Shown here: positions 48,037 through 59,500 of the stretch, piece by piece
How positions within the stretch are numbered: position 1 is the stretch's first letter
Layout: each line of letters opens with the position of its first letter
Assembly: GCF_013362815.1 (NCBI RefSeq)
Contig: NZ_JABFVK010000013.1
Location: 310,001-374,000 of the forward strand
Direction of reading: 5' to 3'
DNA length: 64,000 nt
From: Hamadaea sp.
GTDB lineage: Bacteria > Actinomycetota > Actinomycetes > Mycobacteriales > Micromonosporaceae
Position numbers and translations under genes: made by a program
Notes under the pieces: generated by a model
The model's input: only the letters and a program-made list of their open reading frames with translations
What the model was told of the DNA's origin: nothing
Databases searched by the model: none

Positions 48037-48486
48037 ATGAACCGACGTGAGGTGAGCAAGTTCGGCGTCACCGCGCTGGTGGCGATCATGACAGCGGCGT
48101 TGCCGGCCGCGTGCGGCTCCGACGGCGACGCCGGAACGATGTCTTTGTCGGTACGCGAACCGGCGGCGGACGCGACGGTCACGGTGCCGTTCGCGGTCGC
48201 CTTCGACAGCAGCGTCCCGCTCGGCGACGAAGCCTCCGGCCTGCACCACGTGCATCTGTACTTCGACGACAACAGCAACGACTACCTGATCGTGGAGTCG
48301 ACGAGTGTGCAGGTCACGAACGCTCCGCCCGGCCGGCATGTGATGCACCTTTCCTTGCGCAACGCCAACCACTCGGCGGCCGGAGTGGAGACCCAGGTGA
48401 CTCTGATCGTCTCCGGCACCCCTGGGCCGTCCAGCCCCGCACCCCAACCGAGTGCCTCTTCCGACGGCGGGGGGTACGGCTACTGA
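48037..48486 (+). CDS. Exported lipoprotein, DUF4399-like
   Basis: The 149-residue protein has a signal with lipobox LPAAC and a single beta-rich domain (VREPAADATVTVPFAVAF ... GLHHVHLYFDDN) resembling DUF4399 or copper-resistance-type beta-sandwiches with His residues. A disordered Ser/Pro tail follows. The ATG lacks a ribosome site. The next gene, a cytochrome b protein, starts at its last stop base. Its divergent position to a sigma/anti-sigma pair suggests an envelope or redox stress function. Confidence 0.75.
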   Translation: MNRREVSKFGVTALVAIMTAALPAACGSDGDAGTMSLSVREPAADATVTVPFAVAFDSSVPLGDEASGLHHVHLYFDDNSNDYLIVESTSVQVTNAPPGRHVMHLSLRNANHSAAGVETQVTLIVSGTPGPSSPAPQPSASSDGGGYGY

Positions 48487-49121
48487 TGGCCTTCATCGAG
48501 CGCTACTCCCGGCGTACCAGATGGTTCCATGCGGGCATCTATGTCGCGGTGCTGGTGCTGCTCGCGACCGGATGGTGGCTGGCCCTGGGCCGGGAGGGGC
48601 GCCCGAGCCCGCTGGCCCGCGTGACCGGCCTGGCCGACACCACCGTGCACCTGTGGACGGGCTGGGGTTTGGCGGGGCTGGCGGGCGTGGCGGTGACCGT
48701 GGGGGTACGCGCGGCCGGGACGTTCCTCGTCGAGTCGGTCCGCTTCCGCCGAGGCGACCTCCGCTGGTTCGTACGCTGGCCCGCGGCAGTTTGGACGGGC
48801 CGTTTCGCGTCGCACGACGGCCATTTCGACCCCGGGCAGCGCGTGGCGAACCTGGTGCTGACGGGATGCCTCGCCGTGCTCATCGGCAGTGGAGTCGGTC
48901 TGGCCTTCATCGACGGCGGAATCGGATTCGTCGTGCTGCGCCAGATTCACCGCTGGGCGACGTTCGCACTCACCCCGGTCGTGGTCGGACACATCGTGAT
49001 CGCCAGCGGCATCCTGCCCGGCTATCGAGGCGTCGCCCGATCCATGCACGGCGGCCGTCTCCGTGTCGAGACTGCTAAACGAGTCTGGCCCGGCTGGCTG
49101 CACCGGACGCAGAACCGCTGA
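48486..49121 (+). CDS. Cytochrome b561-like/formate-dehydrogenase-gamma-type membrane protein
   Basis: The 211-residue protein has four membrane helices with conserved His residues in RWFHAG, VHLWTG, QIHRW and VGHIVIA, the usual two-haem ligand pattern. Such proteins move electrons between quinones and exported partners. Here the partner may be the upstream lipoprotein, which overlaps its start by one base (TGATG). No soluble oxidoreductase subunit is present nearby. Confidence 0.85.
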   Translation: MAFIERYSRRTRWFHAGIYVAVLVLLATGWWLALGREGRPSPLARVTGLADTTVHLWTGWGLAGLAGVAVTVGVRAAGTFLVESVRFRRGDLRWFVRWPAAVWTGRFASHDGHFDPGQRVANLVLTGCLAVLIGSGVGLAFIDGGIGFVVLRQIHRWATFALTPVVVGHIVIASGILPGYRGVARSMHGGRLRVETAKRVWPGWLHRTQNR

Positions 49122-49159
49122 CTTGCTGTCGGCCGGAACGCACGCGAGGGAGACAGGCC

Positions 49160-50185
49160 CTAGGGTTTGAGGAGGACCGCGACGAGCTCATGCCGGCTTC
49201 GCACGCCTGTCTTCGCGAAGATCGATTTGAGGTGGTCGCGGACGGTGTGCGGGGACAGGTACAAGCTGTCAGCCATCTGCGCCGTGGACCGGCCCCGGAG
49301 AACCAGCTCGGTGATCTGACGCTCGCGCGGCGACAGCCCGTGATTTTCGAGCACAGCCTCGCCAGCCTTGTCGGAGTGCCTGCTTCCGATGGAGACGCCG
49401 ACACGCACCGGCCCGTCGAGCCGCCAGGCGTGGAAGGTCGCCCACCGCCTCGTGCGGGTAGGCACCCGCACCGCCATGGGCGCGGAGCCCGCCGTTTCGC
49501 TGACAGCCGCGGCCAGTGCGTACACGACCGCAGGCAAAAGTGGTTGTGTCGCGCCACGCTCCACAAGTTCGGCCAACAACGTCTCCGTGCCGGCCGACAT
49601 GGAAACGATCTGGTAGCCCTCGTCCAGGAGCAGCAGTCCTGGAGACGCAGACAAGGAGCCCGCACCGGTTTGCGATCGGAGCAGACTCCGGCGTACGCCT
49701 CTTGCCAGCACGCGGCCGAGACTCGTCACGAACCGGCTGTCGGTCTGCGTGAACGGCGGTGACGCCGGTTCCCGGAGAAAAACGAATCCGCCCCACGCCC
49801 TTGCCTGGTCGAGCAGGACCATGCGCAGTTCGTGTGCGTACCCGGAGGGTTTGAGGATCTCGTGGAAGCGTTCGCTGGATCGGTGATCGGTGAGGATCGC
49901 CGCCGGGCGGCCGGTGCGGGCCAAGTCGACGAACCTGGTGGAGTCACCGGGCCGGTACTCCAGAGTGGCGAGGTGGCCGAAGAGCGCCGGAGACAGGCCG
50001 GCCTCGTGCACACCGGCCGTCTTGACCAGCATGTCTGGATCGAGGGTGAAGCCACACCAGCCTTCGGCGGGTACCGCGCGGCGGATGACCTTGCCTGCGG
50101 CCGACAACAGCTCGTCCACATCGGAGGTCGACTCGGCGATCCGTTGCACTTGCGTACGGACAGTTCGGGCCGTGATCGTGTTCAC
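49160..50185 (-). CDS. LuxR-family transcriptional regulator
   Basis: The 341-residue protein has a GAF-like N-terminal sensor (about 15-160) and a C-terminal LuxR helix-turn-helix (LSPRERQITELVLRG ... HTVRDHLKSIFAKTGV). No receiver domain is seen. I chose the GTG at 50185, which starts the recognisable domain; ribosome site is weak. It is divergent from the SnoaL-like gene with about 66 bases between starts, so it may control it. Ligand unknown. Confidence 0.85.
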   Translation of the reverse strand: MNTITARTVRTQVQRIAESTSDVDELLSAAGKVIRRAVPAEGWCGFTLDPDMLVKTAGVHEAGLSPALFGHLATLEYRPGDSTRFVDLARTGRPAAILTDHRSSERFHEILKPSGYAHELRMVLLDQARAWGGFVFLREPASPPFTQTDSRFVTSLGRVLARGVRRSLLRSQTGAGSLSASPGLLLLDEGYQIVSMSAGTETLLAELVERGATQPLLPAVVYALAAAVSETAGSAPMAVRVPTRTRRWATFHAWRLDGPVRVGVSIGSRHSDKAGEAVLENHGLSPRERQITELVLRGRSTAQMADSLYLSPHTVRDHLKSIFAKTGVRSRHELVAVLLKP

Positions 50186-50251
50186 CGGCTCAACGGTATC
50201 CCTCGTCTGCGGGGTACTGGCGCGATCGCGGGTAAACCTATGGTCGCGGTC

Positions 50252-50617
50252 ATGACCCTCGCACAAACACCGCAGCAACTACACGAGCTCTTCCTGGAAG
50301 GCGTCAACAACAGCGACGTCGATGCACTGCTTGACCTCTATGAGGTGGACTCCCTGACGGTGAACCTCGACGGCAGCCGGGTCCACGGCGAAGCGGCCCT
50401 GCGTACGATGCTGACCGAGTTCGTCACCGCGGTCGACAAGCTCGAAGGCGGCACCCGCAAGGTCGTCGCGCACGGAGACATCGCCCTGATGTCGGCCACA
50501 TTCTCCGGAAACGGCGGCGCAGTCGCCGGTATCACCGGCGAGATCGCCCGTCGCCAGCCGGACGGCGGTTGGCGGTTCCTCATCGACGACCCGACTTTCG
50601 GCGTGGTGTCCTCGTAG
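50252..50617 (+). CDS. SnoaL-like/DUF4440 NTF2-fold protein
   Basis: The 121-residue protein (MTLAQTPQQLHELFLEGVNNSDVDALLDLY ... AALRTMLTEF ... FLIDDPTFGVV) has the NTF2-like fold common in small isomerases and binding proteins of unknown role. An ATG twelve bases upstream (50240) is also possible. It is divergent from the LuxR-type gene and may be regulated by it. Confidence 0.82.
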   Translation: MTLAQTPQQLHELFLEGVNNSDVDALLDLYEVDSLTVNLDGSRVHGEAALRTMLTEFVTAVDKLEGGTRKVVAHGDIALMSATFSGNGGAVAGITGEIARRQPDGGWRFLIDDPTFGVVSS

Positions 50618-50797
50618 GCGGATGTAGGACGCGCGGACCGGGCCATCGTGCGGTGACCCGGTCCGTCCTGGGTGAACCATCGGCAGGTAGCTGCCGTGCA
50701 GCGTGGCGACCCTTGCGTCTGACGTCGTGTGCCTGGCCGATCGCATTGCAGAACTTCGGTATGTTGGCGCGGGGCACCACAGGGCAGGGGAGGGCCG

Positions 50798-53575
50798 GTG
50801 GCACAGGTCGTCGATGGTCTGACAGTCGCCGTTCTGGGACCGCTGCAGGTCTCGGTAGCCGGCCAGCCGGTGGAGCTGACCGCCGGTCGGCTGCGCACAC
50901 TGCTGGTGGTGCTCGCGCTGTCGGCCGGCAGGACGGTGTCGGTCGACCGGATGGCGGCCGGGTTGTGGGGCGAGGAACCGCCGACCAATGCCCGCCGTGC
51001 GATCCATACCTACGTCACCCGGTTACGCGGTGCGATCGGCACCGACTTGATCGCGACCGAACCGTCGGGATACCACCTGCGGGTCGAATCGAACCGGGTT
51101 GACGCCCTCCGGCTGAACCACTTGCTGGAGACTGCCACGCGGACATCGGACCCGGCCACCGAAAGGGACCTGCTGGATGAGGCGATCGACCTTTGGCGAG
51201 GCGACCCGTTCGACGGGCTGGACTCCGACTGGCTGGCCGGGTCGGAGGGGCCACGCCTGGTCGAGCGATATCTCGCGGCGATCGAGCGCCGAACCGACCT
51301 GGAGCTGGCGAACAGGGGGTCCGTCGACCGTGCCGGCGACCTTGCCGCCGAGCTTCGGAAGCTGACAGTCCGGTACCCGCTACGGGAATCGCTCTGGGTT
51401 CGGCTGATGGCCGTTCTCGACCGTGGTGGCCGGCCGGCGGAGGCGCTCGAGCGGTACGAGATCATCCGGCTCCGGCTCGCCGAGGAGTTGGGCACCGATC
51501 CGGGACCGGAGCTGCGCCAGGCGTACGCGGGACTGCTGGCGGGCCGGCCGCTCCCGCAGTCTGCTCCCGCCGCGTCGGTGCCCCGGCAGCTGCCCGCCGA
51601 CGTCGACGGCTTCGTCGGCCGGGCGGACGCCCTCAAGCTGCTTGACGCGTACGCGGACGAACTGGACGGCCGCACCGCTCGGGCGACCGTGATCGCCGCG
51701 ATCGGCGGGGCCGCCGGAGTCGGCAAGACGACGCTGGCGGTGCACTGGGCGCATCGGGTGACCGAACGATTCCCCGACGGTCAGCTTTACGTCAACCTGC
51801 GCGGCTTCGACGCGTCCGCGCCGACGATGGCGGCAGCGGACGCCGTTCGTGCTTTCCTCGAAGCCCTCGACACTCCGCCGCAGCGGATGCCGTCCACGGT
51901 CGACGCGCAGGTGGCACTGTATCGGTCGCTGATGGCCGACCGGCGGATGCTGATCCTGCTTGACAACGCCCGCGACGCCGAACAAGTCCGGCCGCTGCTG
52001 CCCGGAAGCTCGTCCTGTCTGGTCCTGGTGACCAGCCGCAACCGGCTTACCGGTCTCGTCGCCGCGGAAGCCGCCCGGCCGGTGCACCTCGATCTGCTGT
52101 CCAGTGACGAATCTCGGCGGATGCTGGCGCGCCGCCTGGGCGCGGATCGGCTGGCCGCCGAACCGGAGGCGACGGACGACATCGTCACGCGCTGCGCCCG
52201 GCTGCCGTTGGCGCTGGCGATCGCGGCAGCCCGGGCAGCCACCCATCCGCATTTCTCCCTGTCGTCGATCGCCGATCAGCTCCGGGACGCGCTCGGCGCG
52301 CTGAGCGGCGAGGAAGCGGCGACCGACGTCCGGGCCGTGTTCTCCTGGTCGTATCGGGCACTGCCGGAAGACGCGGCGCGACTGTTCCGCTTGCTCGGGC
52401 TGCATCCCGGGCCGGACGTGACCGTCGCGGCCGCGGCGGACCTGGCGGGCGTACGCCGGTCGCGGGCTGCTCATCTGCTGGGCGAGCTGACCCGCGTGCA
52501 GTTGCTCACCGAGCACGTCCCGGGCCGGTTTGCGGGTCATGACCTGCTGCGGGCGTACGCCGCCGAGCTGGCCGAACCGGCTGAGAGCGGTCCGGCCCGG
52601 CAGCGGCTGTTGGACCACTACCTGCAGACAAGCCGGGCCGCCGCGTACCTGGTCAATCCGCACCGGGATCCCATCACGCCGACGCCGCCGCTACCGGGGA
52701 TCAGACCGGACCGGCTCGGCGACAGTGAACAGGCGTTCGCCTGGTACGCCGCTGAGCACGCCGTCCTACCGGCGGTGCTCGCGGACGCGGCCGCCACCGG
52801 TTTCGACCGTCACGCGTGGCAGCTCGCCTGGAGCATGGAGGAGGTCCTGTTCCGGCGCGGCTATTGGCAGGAGTGGTACGCCTCGCAGCAGACCGCCCTC
52901 GACGCCGCCCGTCGCTGGGGTGATCGGCGGGCGCAGGCGTTGTCGCTGCGCAGCATCGCCAACGCCGCCGGCCGGCTGGGTCGCTACGAGGACTCGCTGA
53001 CCCATCTGGAACAGGCGCTGGAGCTGTTCCGCGCGCTGGAGGACAAGGTCTTGCAGGCGCATACTCATCTGGCGTTCTCATCTGCGCTGAGCCCGCTGGG
53101 CCGGCTGGCGGAGGCGAGTGGCCATCGGAATCAGGCGCTCGCGTTGTACGCCGAGTCGGGCGACCGGCTCGGGCAGGCCCGGGTGCTCAACAGCAACGGC
53201 TGGTACCACGCCGAGCAGGGCCGGTACACCGCCGCGCTCGTCGAGTGCCGGCGAGCCTTGACGCTGTTCCAGGAGGTCGGCGAGCGTTCCGGGGAGGCGG
53301 AGACCTGGGACAGCCTCGGCTATGCGTACCACCGGCTCGGCGAGCACGCCCAGGCGATCAGCTGCTACTCGACGGCGGTGGCGATGTTCGAGGAGATGAA
53401 CGCGTCCTACTTCCTCGCGGAGAAGCTGATCAACCTCGGGGATGCCTACCTGGCCGCTCAGGACCCGGCCAACGCCCGGACGGTCTGGCGCCGGGCGTTG
53501 ACCATCTTCCAGGCGGCGGGCCAGCCGGAGGCCCACGGGGTCCTCGATCGGCTGGCCCGCCTCGATCAGCGGTGA
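50798..53575 (+). CDS. AfsR/SARP-type regulator with NB-ARC ATPase and TPR domains
   Basis: The 925-residue protein has an OmpR-like DNA-binding domain (about 10-90), a bacterial transcriptional activation domain (about 95-245) and an NB-ARC ATPase with P-loop GGAAGVGKTTLAVHW and Walker B ILLDNARDA. C-terminal tetratricopeptide repeats span about 690-900. This is the AfsR layout of actinomycete regulators of secondary metabolism or development. The GTG start follows GGGGAGGG. No biosynthetic cluster is in the window, so the target is unknown. It is convergent with the RHS gene, with four bases between stops. Confidence 0.9.
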   Translation: MAQVVDGLTVAVLGPLQVSVAGQPVELTAGRLRTLLVVLALSAGRTVSVDRMAAGLWGEEPPTNARRAIHTYVTRLRGAIGTDLIATEPSGYHLRVESNRVDALRLNHLLETATRTSDPATERDLLDEAIDLWRGDPFDGLDSDWLAGSEGPRLVERYLAAIERRTDLELANRGSVDRAGDLAAELRKLTVRYPLRESLWVRLMAVLDRGGRPAEALERYEIIRLRLAEELGTDPGPELRQAYAGLLAGRPLPQSAPAASVPRQLPADVDGFVGRADALKLLDAYADELDGRTARATVIAAIGGAAGVGKTTLAVHWAHRVTERFPDGQLYVNLRGFDASAPTMAAADAVRAFLEALDTPPQRMPSTVDAQVALYRSLMADRRMLILLDNARDAEQVRPLLPGSSSCLVLVTSRNRLTGLVAAEAARPVHLDLLSSDESRRMLARRLGADRLAAEPEATDDIVTRCARLPLALAIAAARAATHPHFSLSSIADQLRDALGALSGEEAATDVRAVFSWSYRALPEDAARLFRLLGLHPGPDVTVAAAADLAGVRRSRAAHLLGELTRVQLLTEHVPGRFAGHDLLRAYAAELAEPAESGPARQRLLDHYLQTSRAAAYLVNPHRDPITPTPPLPGIRPDRLGDSEQAFAWYAAEHAVLPAVLADAAATGFDRHAWQLAWSMEEVLFRRGYWQEWYASQQTALDAARRWGDRRAQALSLRSIANAAGRLGRYEDSLTHLEQALELFRALEDKVLQAHTHLAFSSALSPLGRLAEASGHRNQALALYAESGDRLGQARVLNSNGWYHAEQGRYTAALVECRRALTLFQEVGERSGEAETWDSLGYAYHRLGEHAQAISCYSTAVAMFEEMNASYFLAEKLINLGDAYLAAQDPANARTVWRRALTIFQAAGQPEAHGVLDRLARLDQR

Positions 53576-53579
53576 CGCA

Positions 53580-56500
53580 TCAGCAGTGACTGGTTCCGTG
53601 GCATTGGTTGGTCATGACGTTCCACGCGAGGTTGTCGGCGAAGCTCTGCCAATTGTGCTGCGCGATCGTCTTGTTCACGACGTCGGGCACCGCCGAGCTC
53701 TGAACCCACGCCGTCACGCGTAGTTGCAGCCGTCCGTCGCTGCCGTTCTGGAACTGGAACCGGATGACCGATCCGGGCGCGTCGAAGTGTCCCTTCTGGG
53801 CGATGAAGTAATACCCGTCGTTGATGGCGTACGCGCGGACCGGCGCGCCTTTGCAGAGGGCGGTGAGACACGCGTTGAGCGGGATGAACTCGCCCGTGCC
53901 CGGGAAGTGCCCAGGGGCGTTGTCGATCGGGAAGCTGCAGTTGAAGCAGCGGTTGAGCTCGTTCATCGCGTCCAGCGGAGAGGCGTACAGCGGGTCGAGG
54001 GTCTGGGGGTAGCCTCCGGCCTTGTCGGTGTCTTGGGAGATGTCGTGCGGGGTGCCGACGTCGAACGTGATGTCGTAGAACAGCGGCAGGTCGCCTGCGG
54101 CCTGGGTGAACCGCTGCTGGTTGCGGGCGCGCCCGCGGGCTTGAGCGTCGGCCATCTGCTGATCGCGGTCGTGCTGCCAGGCGCGCCGGGTCGCGGCCCG
54201 GGTCGCCCGGAGCTGCCGCTGCCACTTGTCGTACATCGGTTTGTACATCGCGATGCGCTTCTGCACCCGCTTCATCGCGGCCGATGTCATGTGCTTGGCG
54301 CTCGGTGCCTCGATGTAGCCTCCGGCGTCGACGAAGTACCGCCGACCGTCCGGGTCGCTCATCGAGGTGGGGTTGTTGTTGGCGTACGCGTAGGAGTTCA
54401 TCTGCTGTGGATCGGCGGGGTCGACCACCGGGTCGACGGAGATGAACTTGCCCAGCGTCGGGTCGTACTCCCGCGCGCCGAGCCGGGTCAGTCCGGTCGC
54501 CTCGTTCGCCGTTCCGCCGACGAAGCCTCGATCGCCGCCCGGCCAGCCGGCGCCCGCGGTCAGCGCGCCCGCCGTGAGCCCGGCAGTCGAGCGCGGGTTG
54601 CCGAACAGGTCGAGCCGTCGCTGAGTGGGGGCGAGGGTGGCGCTGTCGATCGCGGTCTGCGACGTGCCGTGCTGGTCGGCGACCAGCCAGGTCAGGCCGC
54701 TGCCGGTGCGGCTGCCGACGCCGTCGTACTGCCGGGTGCCGGTCTTGCCGCCGGTCGCCGTGTCCAGGGTGATCTCGTCGGAACCGAGGAAGAGCGTGAC
54801 CTTGCCCGGATCCCGGCGGAGCAGCTGTACTCCATTGGCGTCATAGACGTACGAGGTGCGGCCGTCTGCCGAGGCACCCGCCTGGATCGAGCCGAGTAGC
54901 CCGTCGTCGGTCCAGGTCAGGGTCTGCGTAGCCGCCGAGCCGTCCGGCGCCGGGCGACTGATCGTGTTCCCGGCCGCGTCGTAGCCATAACTGTCTACAT
55001 CGGATCCCGTCTGGATGCTGGTGACCGCATGCGGCCGATCGACTCCGGCACCCCCGGTGGGGTACGCGTACGTGCTCGTCCGGTCGGCTGTGCCGGCGAA
55101 GCCCTTGGCCGTCATCGACGTGCGGTTTCCGACGGCGTCGTAGGCGTACTGAGTCCAGTAGGGCGCCGGTCCACCGATGAGGCCGGCCGCCGGCATGGTC
55201 GCGGCACAGCCGTCGGTCGGCGTCCAGGCGGCCTGGACTCGGCGTAGGTAGTCGTAGGTGAAGCACTGGGCGTCGGCGGCGGAGCCGGCCGCCCGTTCGG
55301 CGATCTTGGTGACGTTGCCGGTCGGGTCGTACGCGTACGAAAGGTCGTCGACCATGACGCCACCGGCCTGTTCCCGCTCGGTGAGGACTTCGGTGACCCG
55401 CCGGGTGCCCTCCTCGCGGTAAGTGGTCTGCCACAGCCGTTTGCCGGTGACGCCGAGTTCCAGCTGGGTCGGTTCACCCAGCGCGGTGTACTCGGTGTCG
55501 GTGATGTAGGTGGTCGCGCCGGTGACCGTGTCGGGCAGCCCGAGATCGTCGTAGCCGTAGACGAGTGTCTCGGCCGGGACGTCGGCGCCCAGCGCGGGCA
55601 GCTTCTTGGTCGCGACACTGCCGTCCACCGTGTATGTCAGCTCTGTCGGGTATGCGCCCGCCAGGGCGCCCTCGACGCCGGGCAGGCTGATCGTCTCGCC
55701 GGTCGGATTCCCGGCGGCGTCGTAACCGCCGACCGTCCGGGTGTAGGCGTCATCGCCGACGAACCGGGTGGAGGAGGTGAGCGAGCCCTTGGCCAGTGTG
55801 TCGAAGACCGTCCGGGTCAGCAGGTGGCCGTCCTCGGCGGCCAGCCGGGTCTCGGTCTTGCGGCCGAGGGCGTCGTATCGGGCGTACACCGTCTTCTGCC
55901 GGGCATCAGTGGCTGTGATCAATTGTCCCGCGTCGTCGTAGGTCATGGTGGTGAGCCCCTGGTCGGGGCTGTCGGCAGTGAGCTGGCGGCCCTGTACGTC
56001 GTAGGTGTACCGCCAGACGTTGCCGGCCGGGTCGGTGGTCGTGGCCAACTGCCCCCGCTTGGTGTACGCGTACGTGGTCGTGTCGGCCGTTCCGGTCGGC
56101 GGCCCGCTCTGCGGACGCTGCCGATACTGCAGCAGGCGGGTGGTGTGCCCACGAGCGTCCACATAGGTCGTCGTGGCGGTGCTGCCGATGGGCGGTACGA
56201 CGCTGGTGTAATCACCGCCGTAGTAGGTCCGCGTGCGCCATTTCTCGGAGTTGAGCCGGAGGAAGATCGCGTCGGTCGGCCGCTCCGCGCCGTCGTACAC
56301 GGTCACCATGGCTTGCGGAACCGCCCCGGCGTCGGGCAGGAATAGCGAGGTGCCCGCCGGACTGTCCGCGTTGTAGTACGCCGCGCGAGTGATCGCGAGC
56401 AGGCCCCGCGAGTCGTAGATCTTGTCGGTGAGGATGCGGCCCCCGGCCGGGCTGGGCGCTTGGGTCTGCCGTTCCCGGAGGAAGCCGTCGTACAGGGTGT

Positions 56501-59500
56501 AGGTCGCCACAGCGTTGCCGTTGGCCTTGAGGGTGTCGGTGCGGAGATAGCTCGGCGCGGTCGCCCGGATCTGATACGTGTAGCGCAGATGTGGGCTGTC
56601 GCCGTTGTCCGGGCTGCGGCCGGGCAGCCAGGCCTTGACGAGCCGGCCCAGCCCGTCCCGGTCCAGCCGGGTCACTCGCTGATTGGGGTCGACGATCCGG
56701 GTCGGTTCGCCCCAGGCGGGGTCCATCGTCGTCGTGGTGACGTGGTTCAGCGCGTTCGTGGTCGTGGTGGTCGTGGTCAGTCCGTTCGTCTCGGTGTACG
56801 CCGTCGTGGTCGGGCGGCCGAGCGCGTCCTTGGCGATCAGGACCCGGCCGTATCTGTCGTACGTCGCGGTGCTGTCCTGGAGATAGGCCGGCGTGCTGCC
56901 GGAGTAGCCCCTGACGGTTTCGGTGCTGGTCACATCGCCCTTGTCCGGCGCACTGTCCAGGCCGCCGCCGTCGTAGTAGGTGTGCGTCACGGTGATCGCG
57001 TCCGACGGATAAGACGGCGTGGCGCCGCAGGCCACCGCGACGGTGGTGACCGTGCGCGGAAGGTTCACGAGCAGCGTGGCCGGATCCTGGGCGTACGCCG
57101 TGGTCGTGCACTGGTTGTCAGCGGCGTCGGCGAGGTCGCCAGCGTCGTCGACCTGGGTGGCGTTGCCGTAGTGGTCGTAGGCGGTGTCGATCTGGGTGGT
57201 GCGGAACGTTCCGGCGGCCAGCCGCGTGCGGCTGAGTACGCGTGACGTCTCCACCTGGTAGGCGGTCAACCCGTCGCGAGTGGCCGTCGTCCGGGTCCAC
57301 GGCGTACGGATCTCCCCGGTCACCTCGGTTCCGCCGACGCCGTCACGGGTGATGGTCTCCCGCAGGAAACCGGCTAGCGGTTCAGCGTCGGCGACCGCAG
57401 CACCGGTGGAGTCGGTGACGGTGACCGTCTTCGTCCCACCGCCGGCGAGCCGGTCGCCGTTCATGCCCCGGAAGTACTGGAACTGCGTCCACGACTCCGG
57501 CTTGTTCAAGTCGTTGACCGGATCGCCGCTGCGGACGACGACCTTCTCGTAGCCGCGCCACTGCGACCAGGTCCGCTTGGCCGGTTCGATCAGTGGGTTG
57601 TCGTCGTACGCCCACGCGCCGTCGCCCGCGTACTCGTAGGTGGTCACCTCGTCCTTGTTGCCGCCGACGGTGTCGTCGGCGACGACCTTCGCGACCACGT
57701 ACCGGTGGAACCAATCCTCTCGGACGGTCGGCGACGGCGGCAACGCCCAGCGCACCGGGAAGCACCGCTTGGGGTTGCGGTCGACCGGCGGGGCGGCCGC
57801 GCCGTCGGCGCAGTCGGGCTCGGCGTAGGTGACGCTGATCGCGCCGCCGGATTCGTTGTGGATGCCGGTGAGCCGGTATTTGTTGAGCTTGGGCAGTCCG
57901 TCGGCGGCGGCGTTCACGCGGTTCTGCTTCATCGTCCCGTCGAAGGTGACGTCGGGCAGCGTCGCCGCCGTGGTGGCGGCGAGCCCGGCGTGGCCGATGC
58001 GGCTCAGCCACAGGCTCGCGGTCGTGCCGTCTCCCGGCACGGGGAACGCATGGGTGAACGTCCATTGCTCGACGTTGCGATAGTTGCCGTTTCCGGTGGA
58101 CACCTGGGTCGTGATCTTCGCCAACCGTTGGGTCGACCAGAAGGTCGGCGCGATCTGGGTCGAACAGGTTCCGGACAGGCATTGCTGGTCCCAGGGCACG
58201 TCGGGCCAACTGGTCGCCGTATGCGTGGCGCAATTGGCCAGGCAGCGGTCGGCCACGTCGAACCAGACCCGGGCCGGCGCCTGGCCACTTTCGCCTTCGC
58301 GGGTGCCGTACTCGATGCGCTCCAGCGTTCCGCCGCGGGTGTAGGCGGCGGTCCGCTTGGCCAGGTTCACGCCATAGTTGTTGGTCTCTTCGCGGTAGAA
58401 GTAGCTCATCGAGTTGCCATGCCGGTCGACGACGTGGTCGAGGTTCCACCGGTACGCCTGGTCGCAGCTCGACGCGTCGAAGGTGGATTTGTTGCAGGGT
58501 TCGTCGGCGTCGTTGCCGAACACCGGCACGGTCCACGTCGAGTCAGCGCGTCGGCCGAGGAAGTATTGGGTCCCGTCGGTCGTCGTGATCTTCCAGTACT
58601 CGGAGTTGTCGTCGCCGTTGGCCGCGCCGATCAGATGTTCGATCCTGGTTCCATCGTCGTCTTTGAGCCGCCACGTACCGTTGGCGTTCCATGTGCCATC
58701 GACGAGGACTAGCTGACCGGAGTGTCCGTCCAGGGACATCGTCGCGTTGTCGGTCTCCCAGCACAGGTCGCCGGTCTTGGTGGTGGCGTTGTTGCCGCCC
58801 AGGTCCTCACCGCAGCTCTTGTAGGAGCGCTCGATGAAGCCCGGCCACATGGACCAGCCTTCGCCGAGCCAGGACGGTTGGCTGTTGGTGGACACGGTGT
58901 GCCCGTCGACCGTGTTCGAGTTGTATGCGGCGGTCAGCGTCGGCTGCAACCCGCCTGGGACCGGCGGCGTACGCATCTCGTAGGACCAGCTGAACGCGCC
59001 GGTCTGGGCGGACACCTGCCACGATCCGGACGGTGCCAACGAGGTGGCGCGATAGCTGCCGGTCGACCCCTCCGCGTCTGCCGCCACCGCGAACGTGGCC
59101 TCGCTCGATCCCACCGCGACGTCGGCGGACAGCAGGCTCGCCGCCAGGTCGTTGCGCAGCCCCGTGACCGGGGATCCGTCCTGGGCTACGACCCGCAGGC
59201 GGGCGGCCCAGTCACCTCCGTACTGATCCTTGAAGCGCGAATAGTCGATGGTCAGCCGTAGCGGCCCTTTCGTCGCCGAGCCGTCGGTCCGGCGTAGCCC
59301 CAGGAACAGGCTGTCCGTTCGCGCGGCCGCGCCTGCCGGACGTTCAAGGACCCGCACGTCGACGGTGGCCGGGGCGGCGCCGGTCGTGGCCTGGACCCAG
59401 ACCGGCAACGCGCCTGCACGGGCTGCGGTGGACCGCTGAACGCCGACCGTCGCCGCGCCCGCCGTCGGCCAGGTGACCGCGGCCGGCCGGGGGGCTGGGA

